Origin: Oscillibacter sp. CAG:241
GTDB taxonomy: Bacteria > Bacillota > Clostridia > Oscillospirales > Oscillospiraceae
Direction: 5' to 3'
NCBI GenBank assembly: GCA_000435975.1
Contig: FR884114.1
Coordinates: forward strand, 20,285 to 84,284
Length of the DNA: 64,000 nucleotides
Shown here: positions 1-9,046 of the stretch, one piece after another
How the letters are laid out: each line of letters starts with the position of its first letter
How positions within the stretch are numbered: position 1 is the stretch's first letter
Notes under the pieces: model-generated
Databases searched by the model: none
Told to the model about the DNA's origin: nothing
The model's input: only the letters and a program-made list of their open reading frames with translations
Made by a program: the position numbers and the translations under genes

Positions 1-16
1 TCCAAGGAGGGATAAA

Positions 17-175
17 ATGGTTGTTGTTTACATACTGCTTGGCATTCTCGCCGTCCTGCTGCTCTATATTTGCTTCCTTGCAATTTGCAGCCTATGCGTC
101 GATCCGAAAAAAGAATATGAGAAAAACAGCCGTTTTTACCGCACACTGCTTACAGCGCTTCTGCCGCTGCTTTGA
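17..175 (+). pseudogene. Out-of-frame N-terminal membrane anchor of plsC
   Basis: An ATG at 17 follows a good ribosome site (AAGGAGG, bases 4-10). The 52-codon frame encodes one hydrophobic helix and then a charged stretch ending NSRFYRTLLT, which is how the N-terminus of gut Firmicutes PlsC proteins usually looks. It stops at a TGA (173-175) that overlaps the TTG opening the acyltransferase frame at 172. Reading the next frame from about base 157 gives A-S-A-A-A-L-K-V-L, the expected continuation, so one base seems to be missing near 150-157. It may be a sequencing error, a true mutation, or a separate translationally coupled peptide. Confidence 0.5.
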
Positions 176-738
176 AGGTGCTGCGAATCAGAGTATATAC
201 AAGCGGACTGGAGAAGATACCTAAGAATCAAAAGCTGATGTTTGTCGGAAACCATCGCTCCAATTTTGACCCGATCATTGAGTGGCTTGTGCTGAAACCG
301 TGGGATATTGCGTTTATCTCAAAAGGCGAGAATTTTAAGATTCCGTTTTTCGGACGAATTATTCGGAAATGCTGCTTTATGCCGATCGACCGGGAGAACC
401 CGCGAAAGGCATTGAGGACGATCAATAAAGCTTCTGATCTGCTTCAGAGCGGCGAGGTCTCTATCGGTGTATATCCGGAGGGCACCCGAAGCAAAACCGG
501 AGAATTGCTCCCGTTTCACGACGGTGTTTTCCACATTGCCAAAAAGGCCGGCACACCGATTGTCGTTATGTCCATCAGGGGAACGGAACAGATCCATAAG
601 AATGTCCTACGCCGGCATTCCGATGTATATTTGGACATCGTGCAGGTGATTCCTGCAAGCGATGTGGAAAACGGAACCACACATACGATCGGCGCAGAAA
701 TACGGAATATGTTGCTCGATAGTATAAAAGATAAATAA
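172..738 (+). CDS. plsC: 1-acyl-sn-glycerol-3-phosphate acyltransferase (PlsC family), N-terminus frameshifted
   Basis: The protein should transfer an acyl chain to lysophosphatidic acid at the membrane, giving phosphatidic acid. The 188-residue frame holds the two hallmark acyltransferase motifs: NHRSNFD (His28, Asp33) and YPEGTRS (about residues 101-107). The start used here is a TTG at 172 that overlaps the stop of the preceding anchor frame, so the natural protein probably began at 17 and was about 240 residues long. The cdsA gene follows directly, and CdsA uses the product of PlsC. The family call is firm. Whether the gene is functional is uncertain because of the frame break. Confidence 0.8.
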   Translation: MKVLRIRVYTSGLEKIPKNQKLMFVGNHRSNFDPIIEWLVLKPWDIAFISKGENFKIPFFGRIIRKCCFMPIDRENPRKALRTINKASDLLQSGEVSIGVYPEGTRSKTGELLPFHDGVFHIAKKAGTPIVVMSIRGTEQIHKNVLRRHSDVYLDIVQVIPASDVENGTTHTIGAEIRNMLLDSIKDK

Positions 739-769
739 TACAGTAGTTTTATTACGAGGGGTCACAACC

Positions 770-1582
770 ATACTCAAGCGAACGATAACCGGTGCGTTTA
801 TAACAGCCGCCGTTTACTTAATCCTATTCTATTCTTACATACCGGCGGTCATTTTGGTGGCTACCGCCATCCTTTGCGCCTTTTCGGTGTATGAAATATA
901 CCGCGCAACCGGCACAATCGAAAATGAAGTGATGTTTACTGTTTCTATGCTCATTGCCGTTTTGGCTGCTTTCGTACACATTCCCCGTTCCGAGATCGTA
1001 CTGACGGTGGCATTTATTTTTGCAACTGTAGCATCCATTTGGCTGATGATACGGCAAAAACATTGCAGCTTGGACTCTCCCGTCAAGGCATTTTTCATTG
1101 TGCTCCTGATCATTGTGCTCTTTAAAGCCATTCCGGAGCTGAGAAGCCTGAATAGCGGACTGTATTATCTGATTTTTGCTGTCACATTGTGCTTTGTCAC
1201 GGATGTCGCCGCCTATCTGATCGGGCGAGGTTTGGGACGGCATAAGCTAATGCCGAAGGTAAGCCCAAATAAGACCATAGAAGGCTCCCTTGGCGGCCTA
1301 TTGTTCGGGGTGCTATTGGCACTGCTTGGCGGGATCGTTGTTGAGAAATTTGTAAAGATTGAAGTAAATTACGGAACGCTGGCACTTTGGGCGCTTATGA
1401 CCTCCGTTGTCGGCCAGTTCGGTGATCTGTCTATGTCAGTGATCAAACGTATTTGCGGCATCAAAGACTATGGCAATCTGCTGCCGGGACACGGCGGTAT
1501 ACTGGACAGGTTTGACAGTCATTTATTTGCCGTTCCGTTTACTTATCTTTTCTGCACATACGCAGGCGGCTTCTTTTTATAA
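770..1582 (+). CDS. cdsA: Phosphatidate cytidylyltransferase, apparent ATA start
   Basis: It makes CDP-diacylglycerol from phosphatidic acid and CTP in the membrane. Several hydrophobic helices are followed by the C-terminal CdsA signature: S-x-x-K-R, a KDYGNLLPGHGG core, then DRFDS (about bases 1435-1515). The conserved N-terminus (LKRTITGAFITAAVY) begins at base 770, but the first codon there is ATA, not ATG, about 9 bases after GAGGGG (bases 756-761 area). The next usable start is a TTG at 854, which would delete the first membrane helix. So either a rare ATA start is used or the start codon is mutated. The gene follows plsC, the previous step of the same pathway. Confidence 0.8.
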   Translation: MLKRTITGAFITAAVYLILFYSYIPAVILVATAILCAFSVYEIYRATGTIENEVMFTVSMLIAVLAAFVHIPRSEIVLTVAFIFATVASIWLMIRQKHCSLDSPVKAFFIVLLIIVLFKAIPELRSLNSGLYYLIFAVTLCFVTDVAAYLIGRGLGRHKLMPKVSPNKTIEGSLGGLLFGVLLALLGGIVVEKFVKIEVNYGTLALWALMTSVVGQFGDLSMSVIKRICGIKDYGNLLPGHGGILDRFDSHLFAVPFTYLFCTYAGGFFL

Positions 1583-1600
1583 GCGCAGGAGGAATCATCT

Positions 1601-4600
1601 ATGAAAAAATACCGTGCCGGGATCGACATCGGCTCCACGACCGTAAAGCTTGTGGTACTTGATGACGCCGATGAGATCCTTTACGGAGAATACAGACGGC
1701 ATCAGGCCCACACGCAGGAAACCCTATCCACTTTGTTGGAAGAAGCCAAGAAATCTGTTGGGGAATGTGAACTGCAGGTTTGCATTACCGGCTCCGGTGC
1801 GATCAATCTGGGGAAAGCGTTGGATATTTCCTTTGTCCAGGAGGTCGTTGCCGTCGCTACAGCCCTGAAAAAATGTGCGCCGCAGACGGATGTGGCGATT
1901 GAACTTGGCGGCGAGGATGCTAAGATCATATACTTTACCGGCGGATTAGAGGAGCGAATGAACGGTGTCTGCGCCGGCGGAACCGGCTCTTTCATCGATC
2001 AAATGGCATCGCTGCTGCAAACGGATGCCGCCGGACTGAATAGAGAGGCTGAGCAGTACAAGCAGATCTACCCGATCGCAGCACGCTGCGGCGTATTTGC
2101 GAAAACAGATATTCAGCCCTTGATCAATGAAGGGGCAACCAAAGCGGACCTTGCAGCATCTATTTTTCAGGCAGTCGTGAACCAGACGATCTCCGGTCTT
2201 GCCTGCGGAAAGCCGATCCGGGGATGCGTGGCATTTCTCGGAGGTCCGCTGCATTTTCTGCCGGAACTGAAAAAGGCATTTGTACGGACTCTTGGTTTGA
2301 CAGCGGAAACGACTGTTGATCCGGATCACTCCCATCTGTTTGCCGCCATGGGCGCTGCAATGGAAAGCACGGAAAAAGACACTGTCCCAATCGACACCCT
2401 GATCGAGCGTCTGAAAAACGGCGTCTCGATCTCTTTTGAAATGCCCCGGCTTCCGGCTCTATTTGAAAGTCACGCAGAATATGAGCAGTTCTGCTGCAGA
2501 CACGCTCGGGCTTCCGTTGCCCGTGGTGAGCTTTCCGCCTATCGAGGGAACTGCTATCTGGGAATCGACGCTGGTTCTACGACAACCAAGATGGCGCTGA
2601 TCGGGGAAAACGGTGAACTGCTGTATTCTTACTACACGAACAACAACGGCAACCCAATCGAGGCGGCAAAAAAGGGTATCCACGAACTGCAAACGCTAAT
2701 GCCGGGGAATGCAAAAATCGTCCGGGCGTGCTCTACCGGCTACGGAGAGGCACTGCTGCAGGCTGCCTTTTCTCTGGATGACGGAGAAGTGGAAACGATT
2801 GCTCACTGTACGGCCGCTTCTTTCTTCGATCCAAAAGTGGACTGTGTGCTGGACATTGGCGGTCAGGATATGAAATGTATCCGTCTGAAAAACGGTGCTG
2901 TGGACAGTATCATGCTTAACGAAGCCTGCTCCTCTGGCTGCGGTTCCTTTATTGAAAACTTTGCAAACTCTTTAGGATATACTGCAGAAGAGTTCGCACA
3001 AACCGCACTATTTGCCGAACACCCGGTTGACCTCGGTACCCGGTGCACGGTTTTCATGAATTCCAATGTCAAGCAGGCACAAAAAGAAGGTGCCTCGGTT
3101 TCGGATATTTCCGCCGGCCTTGCCTATTCCGTGATCAAAAACGCTTTGTATAAGGTCATCAAGCTGTCCTCGGCGGAGGAGCTTGGCAGCCATATCGTCG
3201 TGCAGGGCGGTACTTTTCATAACAAGGCTGTCTTGCGGGCGTTTGAAGAAATTGCCGGTGCAGAAGTGATTTGCCCGGATATTTCCGGCGTGATGGGTGC
3301 TTTCGGTGCCGCATTGATCGCCAGACGCAATTACACCGGAGCACCGACACCGACTAAGATGCTTTCACTGGAGCAGATCGAGGCGCTGACCTATTCCTCT
3401 TTCACAAGACGCTGCGGCGGCTGTGCCAACCATTGTATGCTGACGGTAAATGTTTTTGACGGAGAGCGCCGCCACATCACAGGAAATCGCTGTGAAAAGA
3501 TGGTCGGCAATGCCGAGCGGAAAAAAGCTGCACCCAATATGGTTGAATTCAAGCGCCGATGCATATTTGGCTATGAGCCGCTTGCAGAGTCAGCTGCCGC
3601 ACGGGGGACGATCGGTATTCCCCGGGTGCTGAACCTATATGAAAACTACCCGTTTTGGGCAACCTTTTTCAAACAGCTGCATTTCCGGGTCATCTTATCC
3701 CCCTTTTCAAGCCGAAAGATCTACGAGCTTGGGATGGAGTCAATCCCATCCGAATCGGAATGTTACCCCGCAAAGCTGGCGCACGGCCATGTACAGTGGC
3801 TCATCAACCAAGGCATCAAAACGATCTTTCACCCCTGCGTATTCTACGAACACCAGGAAACGCTGGGAGCACAGAACCATTTTAATTGCCCCATTGTTGT
3901 TTCATATCCTGAAAACATCAAAAACAATGTGGAAGCCGTTACCAATGGAGCCGTGCGCTACATACGCCCATTTATGGCGTTTACCGATGAAAAGACGGTT
4001 GCTGACCGCATGGTAAAGCTCTGCCGTGAGGAATGGAATATTCCCGCACCGGAGGTGCATGCGGCAGTAAAAGCGGCATGGGCAGAACAGCAGCGGGTCA
4101 AGGCAGATATTCGTACGGAAGGCAAGCGCCTGCTCAATCAGATGAAGCATAACGGCGAGTGCGGAATCGTGCTGGCGGGGCGGCCGTATCATATCGACCC
4201 CGAAATCAACCACGGGATCCCGGAACTGATTGCCTCCTACGGTCTGACGGTTTTTACTGAGGATAGTCTTCCCATCGATTTTGAGCCGTCCCGGCCCTTG
4301 CGTGTTGTGGATCAGTGGGTATATCATTCCCGGCTGTACAATGCAGCGGAATTTGTCTGCCAACATGATAAATTGGAGATGATTCAGCTCAATTCTTTCG
4401 GATGCGGACTTGATGCCGTAACGACAGATCAGGTAAGCGAGATTCTGGAGGCTTCCGGCAAGCTGTATACGCTTTTGAAGATCGACGAGGTCGCCAATCT
4501 CGGCGCTGTCCGTATCCGAATCCGCAGCTTGCTCTCTGCTATGGCTATGCGAAAGCAGGATCAAAGCAGGGCGACGGCAAAGCCTGTGGCGTATCACCGA

Positions 4601-5842
4601 ACAGAGTTCACCAAAGAAATGCGGGAAAAGGGGTATACCATTCTTGCGCCGCAAATGAGTCCGATCCATTTTGATATTTTGGAGCCCGTGTTCCGCAAGC
4701 ACGGATATAACCTGGTTGTTCTGGACAATGACAATCGCAGTGCTGTGAATATGGGACTCAAATATGTCAATAACGATGCCTGCTATCCTTCTATTACGGT
4801 GGTCGGACAATTTATGGATGCCGTACTTTCCGGCAAATATGATACCGACCGTTTGGCAATCGTTATGACACAGACCGGCGGATGCTGTCGTGCCAGCAAC
4901 TATGTATCCTTCATTCGCCGCGCCTTGGATAAGGCCGGATACTCCCATATTCCGGTCATTTCCCTGAACGCCAACGGGATGGAGAAAAATGAGGGTTTCA
5001 GCCTGTCCGCCGGTTTAGTCACGGATGCCGCAAAAACGATCGTCTACGGAGATCTTTTTATGCGCTGCCTGTACCGTGTGCGACCGTATGAGGTCATACC
5101 CGGTTCTGCCGATGCGCTCCATAAAAAGTGGCAGGATATTTGCATCGACTCACTCATAAATTCAAAAACGCAGTACACCTATAAGGAAGTATGCCGTGGA
5201 ATCGTCAATGCGTTTGACAGCTTCCCCATCGATGAAACGATCCGTAAGCCGAGGGTCGGCATTGTCGGTGAGATCCTTGTGAAGTATATGCCGCTGGCAA
5301 ACAACCACTTGGTGGAACTGCTGGAACGGGAAGGTGCCGAGGTTGTTGTTCCGGATCTGCTGGACTTCTTCAATTACTGTGTTTTCGGCTCCCAATACAA
5401 GGCGGAATACCTCGGCACCAAAAAATCTTCGGTCATCGTATCCAAGGCGGCAATAAGGCTGATTGCCGCTCTGCGCAAACCGGCAACTGATGCGCTGAAC
5501 GAAAGCAAACGGTTTGAGGCCCCATTGTCTGTTTACCGGATTGCTGAAATGACAAAACCCTTTTTGTCTTTGGGCAATCTATACGGTGAGGGGTGGTTCT
5601 TAGCCGGAGAAATGATCGAACTGATCACACATGGCACGCCGAATGTAGTTTGTATTCAGCCGTTTGCGTGTCTTCCAAACCATGTTGTAGGCAAGGGCGT
5701 GATCAAAGCGCTGAAAAAAGCATACCCGCAAAGCAATATTGCTGCGGTGGATTATGACCCCGGTGCCAGCGAGGTCAATCAGCTGAACCGCATCAAGCTT
5801 ATGCTGTCCACAGCAAAGAAAAACATAGGTCTCGATGGCTGA
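1601..5842 (+). CDS. Large acyl-CoA dehydratase activase-like protein (BcrAD/BadFG, DUF2229)
   Basis: A 1413-residue protein. It contains two ASKHA-type activator ATPase domains: IDIGSTTVK near residue 8, and LGIDAGSTTTK near residue 322. A DUF2229-like region follows (about 660-870), then a C-terminal dehydratase-like part. The first activator domain keeps the cluster motifs CAGGTGSF (about 125) and CGVFAKTD (about 165). The second has CSSGCGSF and TRCTVFMNS. In HgdC-type activators these cysteines hold a [4Fe-4S] cluster that injects an electron into a 2-hydroxyacyl-CoA dehydratase. No separate dehydratase subunits are nearby, so the substrate is unknown. Large proteins of this architecture are common in Firmicutes and mostly uncharacterised. 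The start has a clear AGGAGG site. Confidence 0.8.
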   Translation: MKKYRAGIDIGSTTVKLVVLDDADEILYGEYRRHQAHTQETLSTLLEEAKKSVGECELQVCITGSGAINLGKALDISFVQEVVAVATALKKCAPQTDVAIELGGEDAKIIYFTGGLEERMNGVCAGGTGSFIDQMASLLQTDAAGLNREAEQYKQIYPIAARCGVFAKTDIQPLINEGATKADLAASIFQAVVNQTISGLACGKPIRGCVAFLGGPLHFLPELKKAFVRTLGLTAETTVDPDHSHLFAAMGAAMESTEKDTVPIDTLIERLKNGVSISFEMPRLPALFESHAEYEQFCCRHARASVARGELSAYRGNCYLGIDAGSTTTKMALIGENGELLYSYYTNNNGNPIEAAKKGIHELQTLMPGNAKIVRACSTGYGEALLQAAFSLDDGEVETIAHCTAASFFDPKVDCVLDIGGQDMKCIRLKNGAVDSIMLNEACSSGCGSFIENFANSLGYTAEEFAQTALFAEHPVDLGTRCTVFMNSNVKQAQKEGASVSDISAGLAYSVIKNALYKVIKLSSAEELGSHIVVQGGTFHNKAVLRAFEEIAGAEVICPDISGVMGAFGAALIARRNYTGAPTPTKMLSLEQIEALTYSSFTRRCGGCANHCMLTVNVFDGERRHITGNRCEKMVGNAERKKAAPNMVEFKRRCIFGYEPLAESAAARGTIGIPRVLNLYENYPFWATFFKQLHFRVILSPFSSRKIYELGMESIPSESECYPAKLAHGHVQWLINQGIKTIFHPCVFYEHQETLGAQNHFNCPIVVSYPENIKNNVEAVTNGAVRYIRPFMAFTDEKTVADRMVKLCREEWNIPAPEVHAAVKAAWAEQQRVKADIRTEGKRLLNQMKHNGECGIVLAGRPYHIDPEINHGIPELIASYGLTVFTEDSLPIDFEPSRPLRVVDQWVYHSRLYNAAEFVCQHDKLEMIQLNSFGCGLDAVTTDQVSEILEASGKLYTLLKIDEVANLGAVRIRIRSLLSAMAMRKQDQSRATAKPVAYHRTEFTKEMREKGYTILAPQMSPIHFDILEPVFRKHGYNLVVLDNDNRSAVNMGLKYVNNDACYPSITVVGQFMDAVLSGKYDTDRLAIVMTQTGGCCRASNYVSFIRRALDKAGYSHIPVISLNANGMEKNEGFSLSAGLVTDAAKTIVYGDLFMRCLYRVRPYEVIPGSADALHKKWQDICIDSLINSKTQYTYKEVCRGIVNAFDSFPIDETIRKPRVGIVGEILVKYMPLANNHLVELLEREGAEVVVPDLLDFFNYCVFGSQYKAEYLGTKKSSVIVSKAAIRLIAALRKPATDALNESKRFEAPLSVYRIAEMTKPFLSLGNLYGEGWFLAGEMIELITHGTPNVVCIQPFACLPNHVVGKGVIKALKKAYPQSNIAAVDYDPGASEVNQLNRIKLMLSTAKKNIGLDG

Positions 5843-5854
5843 CGAAATGAAGCA

Positions 5855-5880
5855 AAACGGAGTTTTTTCTCCGGTTTGTT
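5855..5880 (+). terminator. Weak hairpin after the activase gene
   Basis: CGGAG (5858-5862), a T6 loop and CTCCG (5869-5873), then a T-rich stretch. The stem is short and its T-run overlaps the promoter element that follows, so termination here is only possible, not clear. Confidence 0.3.
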
Positions 5881-5910
5881 TCGTTTCAGTTTAGAAATGG
5901 ACAGTATACT
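5875..5910 (+). promoter_or_regulatory. Promoter of the ftsH operon, shared element copy 1
   Basis: Contains GTTTCGTTTCAGTTTAGAAA followed by GGACA and a -10-like TATACT (5905-5910). A copy with the same 23-base core lies at 15815-15850 ahead of the second cargo operon, with -10 TATAAT. There is no good -35 hexamer at the right spacing. The repeated TTTC/GTTT units upstream of the -10 therefore look like an activator site. The regulator is not shown; the response regulator at 21828 is a candidate. Confidence 0.6.
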
Positions 5911-5942
5911 CACCACAATGAACGAAAAGGAGTCGGGTAAGT

Positions 5943-7772
5943 ATGAAAGAAGTTAAGCCACCGAGAAAACCCCTGATCTATTATTACGGCATTGTTTTGT
6001 TGGTCATTCTGGTTTTCAACATGGTCATCTCTCCGTTGCTTGCAAATGCCAGAGTGAAAGAGGTTGATTACGGTACCTTTATGAAGATGATCGAGGATAA
6101 AGATGTCGGCAGCGTAGAGGTTGCCGATTCCGAGATCGTATTCACAGACAAGGACAATACCCAGATCTACAAGACCGGCGAAATGAACGACCCCACCCTG
6201 ACCGAGCGGCTGTATGCATCGGGAGCTAAATTCACACGGAATATTGAAAAAGGCATGTCTCCGCTGCTCAGCTTTTTCCTGACATTTATTCTGCCGATCC
6301 TGATCTTTGCTGCCCTCGGACAGTATATGGCGAAGAAAATGATGTCCCAGGCAGGCGGCCCAAATGCGATGGCGTTCGGTATGGGAAAAAGCAATGCCAA
6401 GGTCTACGTTCCGTCCACGGACGGCATCCGTTTTGCCGATGTCGCTGGTGAGGATGAAGCAAAGGAAAATCTTGCCGAAATCGTCGATTACCTACATAAT
6501 CCCAAGAAGTATTCCGATGTCGGCGCATCTATGCCCAAGGGCGTATTGCTTGTAGGCCCTCCGGGTACCGGCAAAACGATGCTGGCTAAGGCTGTTGCAG
6601 GCGAAGCCGGTGTTCCGTTTTTCTCCATGTCCGGCTCGGAATTTGTGGAGATGTTCGTCGGTATGGGTGCATCAAAAGTGCGTGACCTGTTCAAGCAGGC
6701 CAAGGAAAAAGCGCCCTGTATCGTCTTTATCGATGAGATCGATGCCATCGGTAAAAAGCGCGATGGTCAGATAGGCGGCAACGATGAGCGTGAACAGACG
6801 CTTAACCAGCTTCTGACCGAGATGGACGGCTTTGAAGGCAACAACGGCGTCATCATTCTGGCGGCGACCAACCGCCCGGAGTCCCTTGACCCGGCGCTGA
6901 CCCGCCCCGGCCGCTTTGACCGCCGTGTTCCCGTGGAGCTGCCTGACCTCGCAGGTCGTGAAGCCATCCTCAAGGTCCATGCGAAGAAGATCAAAACGGC
7001 GGACAATGTGGACTTCCATACCATCGCCCGTATGGCCTCCGGAACCTCCGGCGCAGAGCTTGCGAACATCATCAACGAAGCTGCCCTCCGTGCGGTGCGC
7101 AGTGGGCGCACAGTCGTAGAGCAGGCAGACCTGGAGGAAAGCATTGAGGTCGTCATCGCCGGCTATCAGAAGAAAAACGCCATCATGACCGATGATGAAA
7201 AGAAGGTCGTCGCCTACCATGAGATTGGCCATGCGCTGGTCGCTGCTTTGCAGACGGCTTCCGCACCGGTGCAGAAGATCACGATCATCCCCAGAACCTC
7301 CGGCGCACTGGGCTACACCATGCAGGTCGAGCAGAACGATAAGGTTCTGATGACCAAGGAAGAACTGGAAAACAAAATTGCCACGCTGACCGGTGGCCGT
7401 GCGGCGGAGGAGATCGTATTCGGGCAGATTACAACCGGTGCCTCTAATGACATCGAGCAAGCAACCAAACTTGCCCGTGCGATGATTACCCGCTACGGTA
7501 TGACCGATGAATTCGATATGGTTGCGATGGAGACGGTCAGCAACCAGTACCTCGGCGGCGATACCTCGCTTGCCTGCTCGGCGGATACACAAAAAGAAAT
7601 CGATCAGAAGGTCGTGGAGACTGTCAAAAAGCAGCATGAAAAGGCTCGCCGTCTGCTGGCAGACAATCGCAAGAAGTTGGATGAACTTGCAAGCTATCTT
7701 TACGAGAAAGAGACCATTACGGGCAGCGAATTCATGACGATTTTGAACAGAAAGGATGGGAATGCGGTATGA
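5943..7772 (+). CDS. ftsH: ATP-dependent zinc metalloprotease FtsH
   Basis: A membrane-anchored AAA+ protease that degrades misfolded membrane proteins and short-lived regulators. In the 609 residues: two N-terminal helices (about 11-35 and 106-130), Walker A GPPGTGKT (about 205-212), Walker B IVFIDEID (about 260-267), an arginine-finger region, and zinc site HEIGH (His426, Glu427, His430). Length fits the family (600-650), with a short C-terminal tail. It is the first gene after the shared promoter and overlaps the DUF308 gene by 4 bases. It is probably an accessory copy carried by the element, since hosts keep their own ftsH. FtsH next to an HdeD-like protein recalls stress-tolerance islands of other bacteria. 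Confidence 0.95.
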   Translation: MKEVKPPRKPLIYYYGIVLLVILVFNMVISPLLANARVKEVDYGTFMKMIEDKDVGSVEVADSEIVFTDKDNTQIYKTGEMNDPTLTERLYASGAKFTRNIEKGMSPLLSFFLTFILPILIFAALGQYMAKKMMSQAGGPNAMAFGMGKSNAKVYVPSTDGIRFADVAGEDEAKENLAEIVDYLHNPKKYSDVGASMPKGVLLVGPPGTGKTMLAKAVAGEAGVPFFSMSGSEFVEMFVGMGASKVRDLFKQAKEKAPCIVFIDEIDAIGKKRDGQIGGNDEREQTLNQLLTEMDGFEGNNGVIILAATNRPESLDPALTRPGRFDRRVPVELPDLAGREAILKVHAKKIKTADNVDFHTIARMASGTSGAELANIINEAALRAVRSGRTVVEQADLEESIEVVIAGYQKKNAIMTDDEKKVVAYHEIGHALVAALQTASAPVQKITIIPRTSGALGYTMQVEQNDKVLMTKEELENKIATLTGGRAAEEIVFGQITTGASNDIEQATKLARAMITRYGMTDEFDMVAMETVSNQYLGGDTSLACSADTQKEIDQKVVETVKKQHEKARRLLADNRKKLDELASYLYEKETITGSEFMTILNRKDGNAV

Positions 7773-8320
7773 AAAGAAAAAACGGCTTTGGATGGAGCGA
7801 ATTGATCGTCGGCGTGCTCCTGATCCTGCTTGGCATCTTTGCCTTTATCCGCCCGGAAAGCATGCTGACGGGAGCGGTCGTTATTTACGGCGTGATCGCC
7901 ATTGTGATGGGCATTGAAGATCTCGTGGTATATGCCCGGCTTTCCCGCTTTATCGGCTTCGGTCCGATGCTGTCGTTGATCTCTGGGATTTTAAGCGTTA
8001 TGTGCGGCGTGATGCTGATCGCCAATCCCAATGTCGGGAAATGGGCACTGACGATTCTTCTCCCGATTTGGTTTATCGCCCACTGCATATCCGAGCTGAC
8101 AAGGACAAACCTGATTCGTTTGATTGGAAATCCGTTTTATTACTATTTCTCACTGATTCTGAACATTCTCGGGCTTGTGCTCGGATTTGTGATGATCTTT
8201 AGTCCGGCGCTTTCCTTTGTAACGCTCAGAGCGATCTGCTATATGGTGGCAATCTATCTGATCCTGTTCGGCATCGAAAGCATTATTGCGGCTTTTGCCC
8301 GCAGAAACTCCGACTGGTAA
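7769..8320 (+). CDS. DUF308/HdeD-family membrane protein
   Basis: 183 residues made almost entirely of six predicted membrane helices, opening with a short positive N-terminus (MKRKNGFGW). The pattern of paired helices with G-rich turns (LIVGVLLILLG, VIYGVIAIVMG) fits DUF308, the family of HdeD, an acid-stress membrane protein of enterobacteria. The biochemical role is unknown. Its ATG overlaps the ftsH stop (ATGA), so the two are translationally coupled. A second, shorter DUF308 protein lies at 18327 in the same cargo region. Confidence 0.75.
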   Translation: MKRKNGFGWSELIVGVLLILLGIFAFIRPESMLTGAVVIYGVIAIVMGIEDLVVYARLSRFIGFGPMLSLISGILSVMCGVMLIANPNVGKWALTILLPIWFIAHCISELTRTNLIRLIGNPFYYYFSLILNILGLVLGFVMIFSPALSFVTLRAICYMVAIYLILFGIESIIAAFARRNSDW

Positions 8321-8335
8321 TACAGGAGATGCAGT

Positions 8336-9007
8336 ATGGAAGAAATGAAAAAGGAGCAGATCCCTCAGATCGGCAGCCGTTTGCGGCAGCATATTCTGAA
8401 GATCCCGGAGGCGGTTTTCCAAGCCAGCGGAATTATCATCAACGGACGCAGGATCAAAAGCTTTGTCTTTACCACCGATCTTGCAATTATTCGGAATTGT
8501 GACGCCGATGCCGTGTTTGCGGTCTATCCCTTTACTCCGCAGCAAGCGATCAGCGATGCAATCATTCGCTCCTCTTATATCCCGGTGTTCTGCGGCGTTG
8601 GTGGCGGGACGACCAAGGGAATAAGGACGGTATCCTTGGCGAAGGACGTGGAGTCGCAAGGTGCTATGGGAGTTGTGCTGAATGCACCGATTTCCGATCT
8701 GAATCTTCTGGCTGTAAGCAACGCCGTAGATATTCCGGTGATTATCACGGTGACGCATGAGGGCACGGACATTGCCAGCCGTTTGCAGCATGGCGCTGCG
8801 ATCTTAAATATCGCCTGCGGAAAAGAGACTCCGAATGTTGTACGAAAAATCCGCTCGGAGTTTCCGAATGTTCCGCTGGTTGCATCCGGTGGGAAAACCA
8901 ACGAAAGCATCTATGAGACAATCGTGGCCGGGGCCAACGCTATTACCTATACGCCGCCCTCGACGCAGGAATTGTTTAAGGAACTGATGGCAAAGTATCG
9001 AACTTAA
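8336..9007 (+). CDS. TIM-barrel-like protein of unknown function
   Basis: 223 soluble residues with alternating strand and helix segments. A glycine-rich loop GVGGGTTKG (about residues 83-91) and a late ASGGKTNES stretch resemble phosphate-binding loops of beta/alpha barrel enzymes. No catalytic signature was recognised. Similar proteins are often labelled hydrolase without evidence. It starts 15 bases after the DUF308 gene, with AGGAG upstream, and is clearly inside the ftsH operon. A lipid- or nucleotide-linked role would fit the neighbours but is inference only. Confidence 0.5.
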   Translation: MEEMKKEQIPQIGSRLRQHILKIPEAVFQASGIIINGRRIKSFVFTTDLAIIRNCDADAVFAVYPFTPQQAISDAIIRSSYIPVFCGVGGGTTKGIRTVSLAKDVESQGAMGVVLNAPISDLNLLAVSNAVDIPVIITVTHEGTDIASRLQHGAAILNIACGKETPNVVRKIRSEFPNVPLVASGGKTNESIYETIVAGANAITYTPPSTQELFKELMAKYRT

Positions 9008-9046
9008 CGGTATTATAAACAACAAAGATTATGGGAGCAAACCAAT

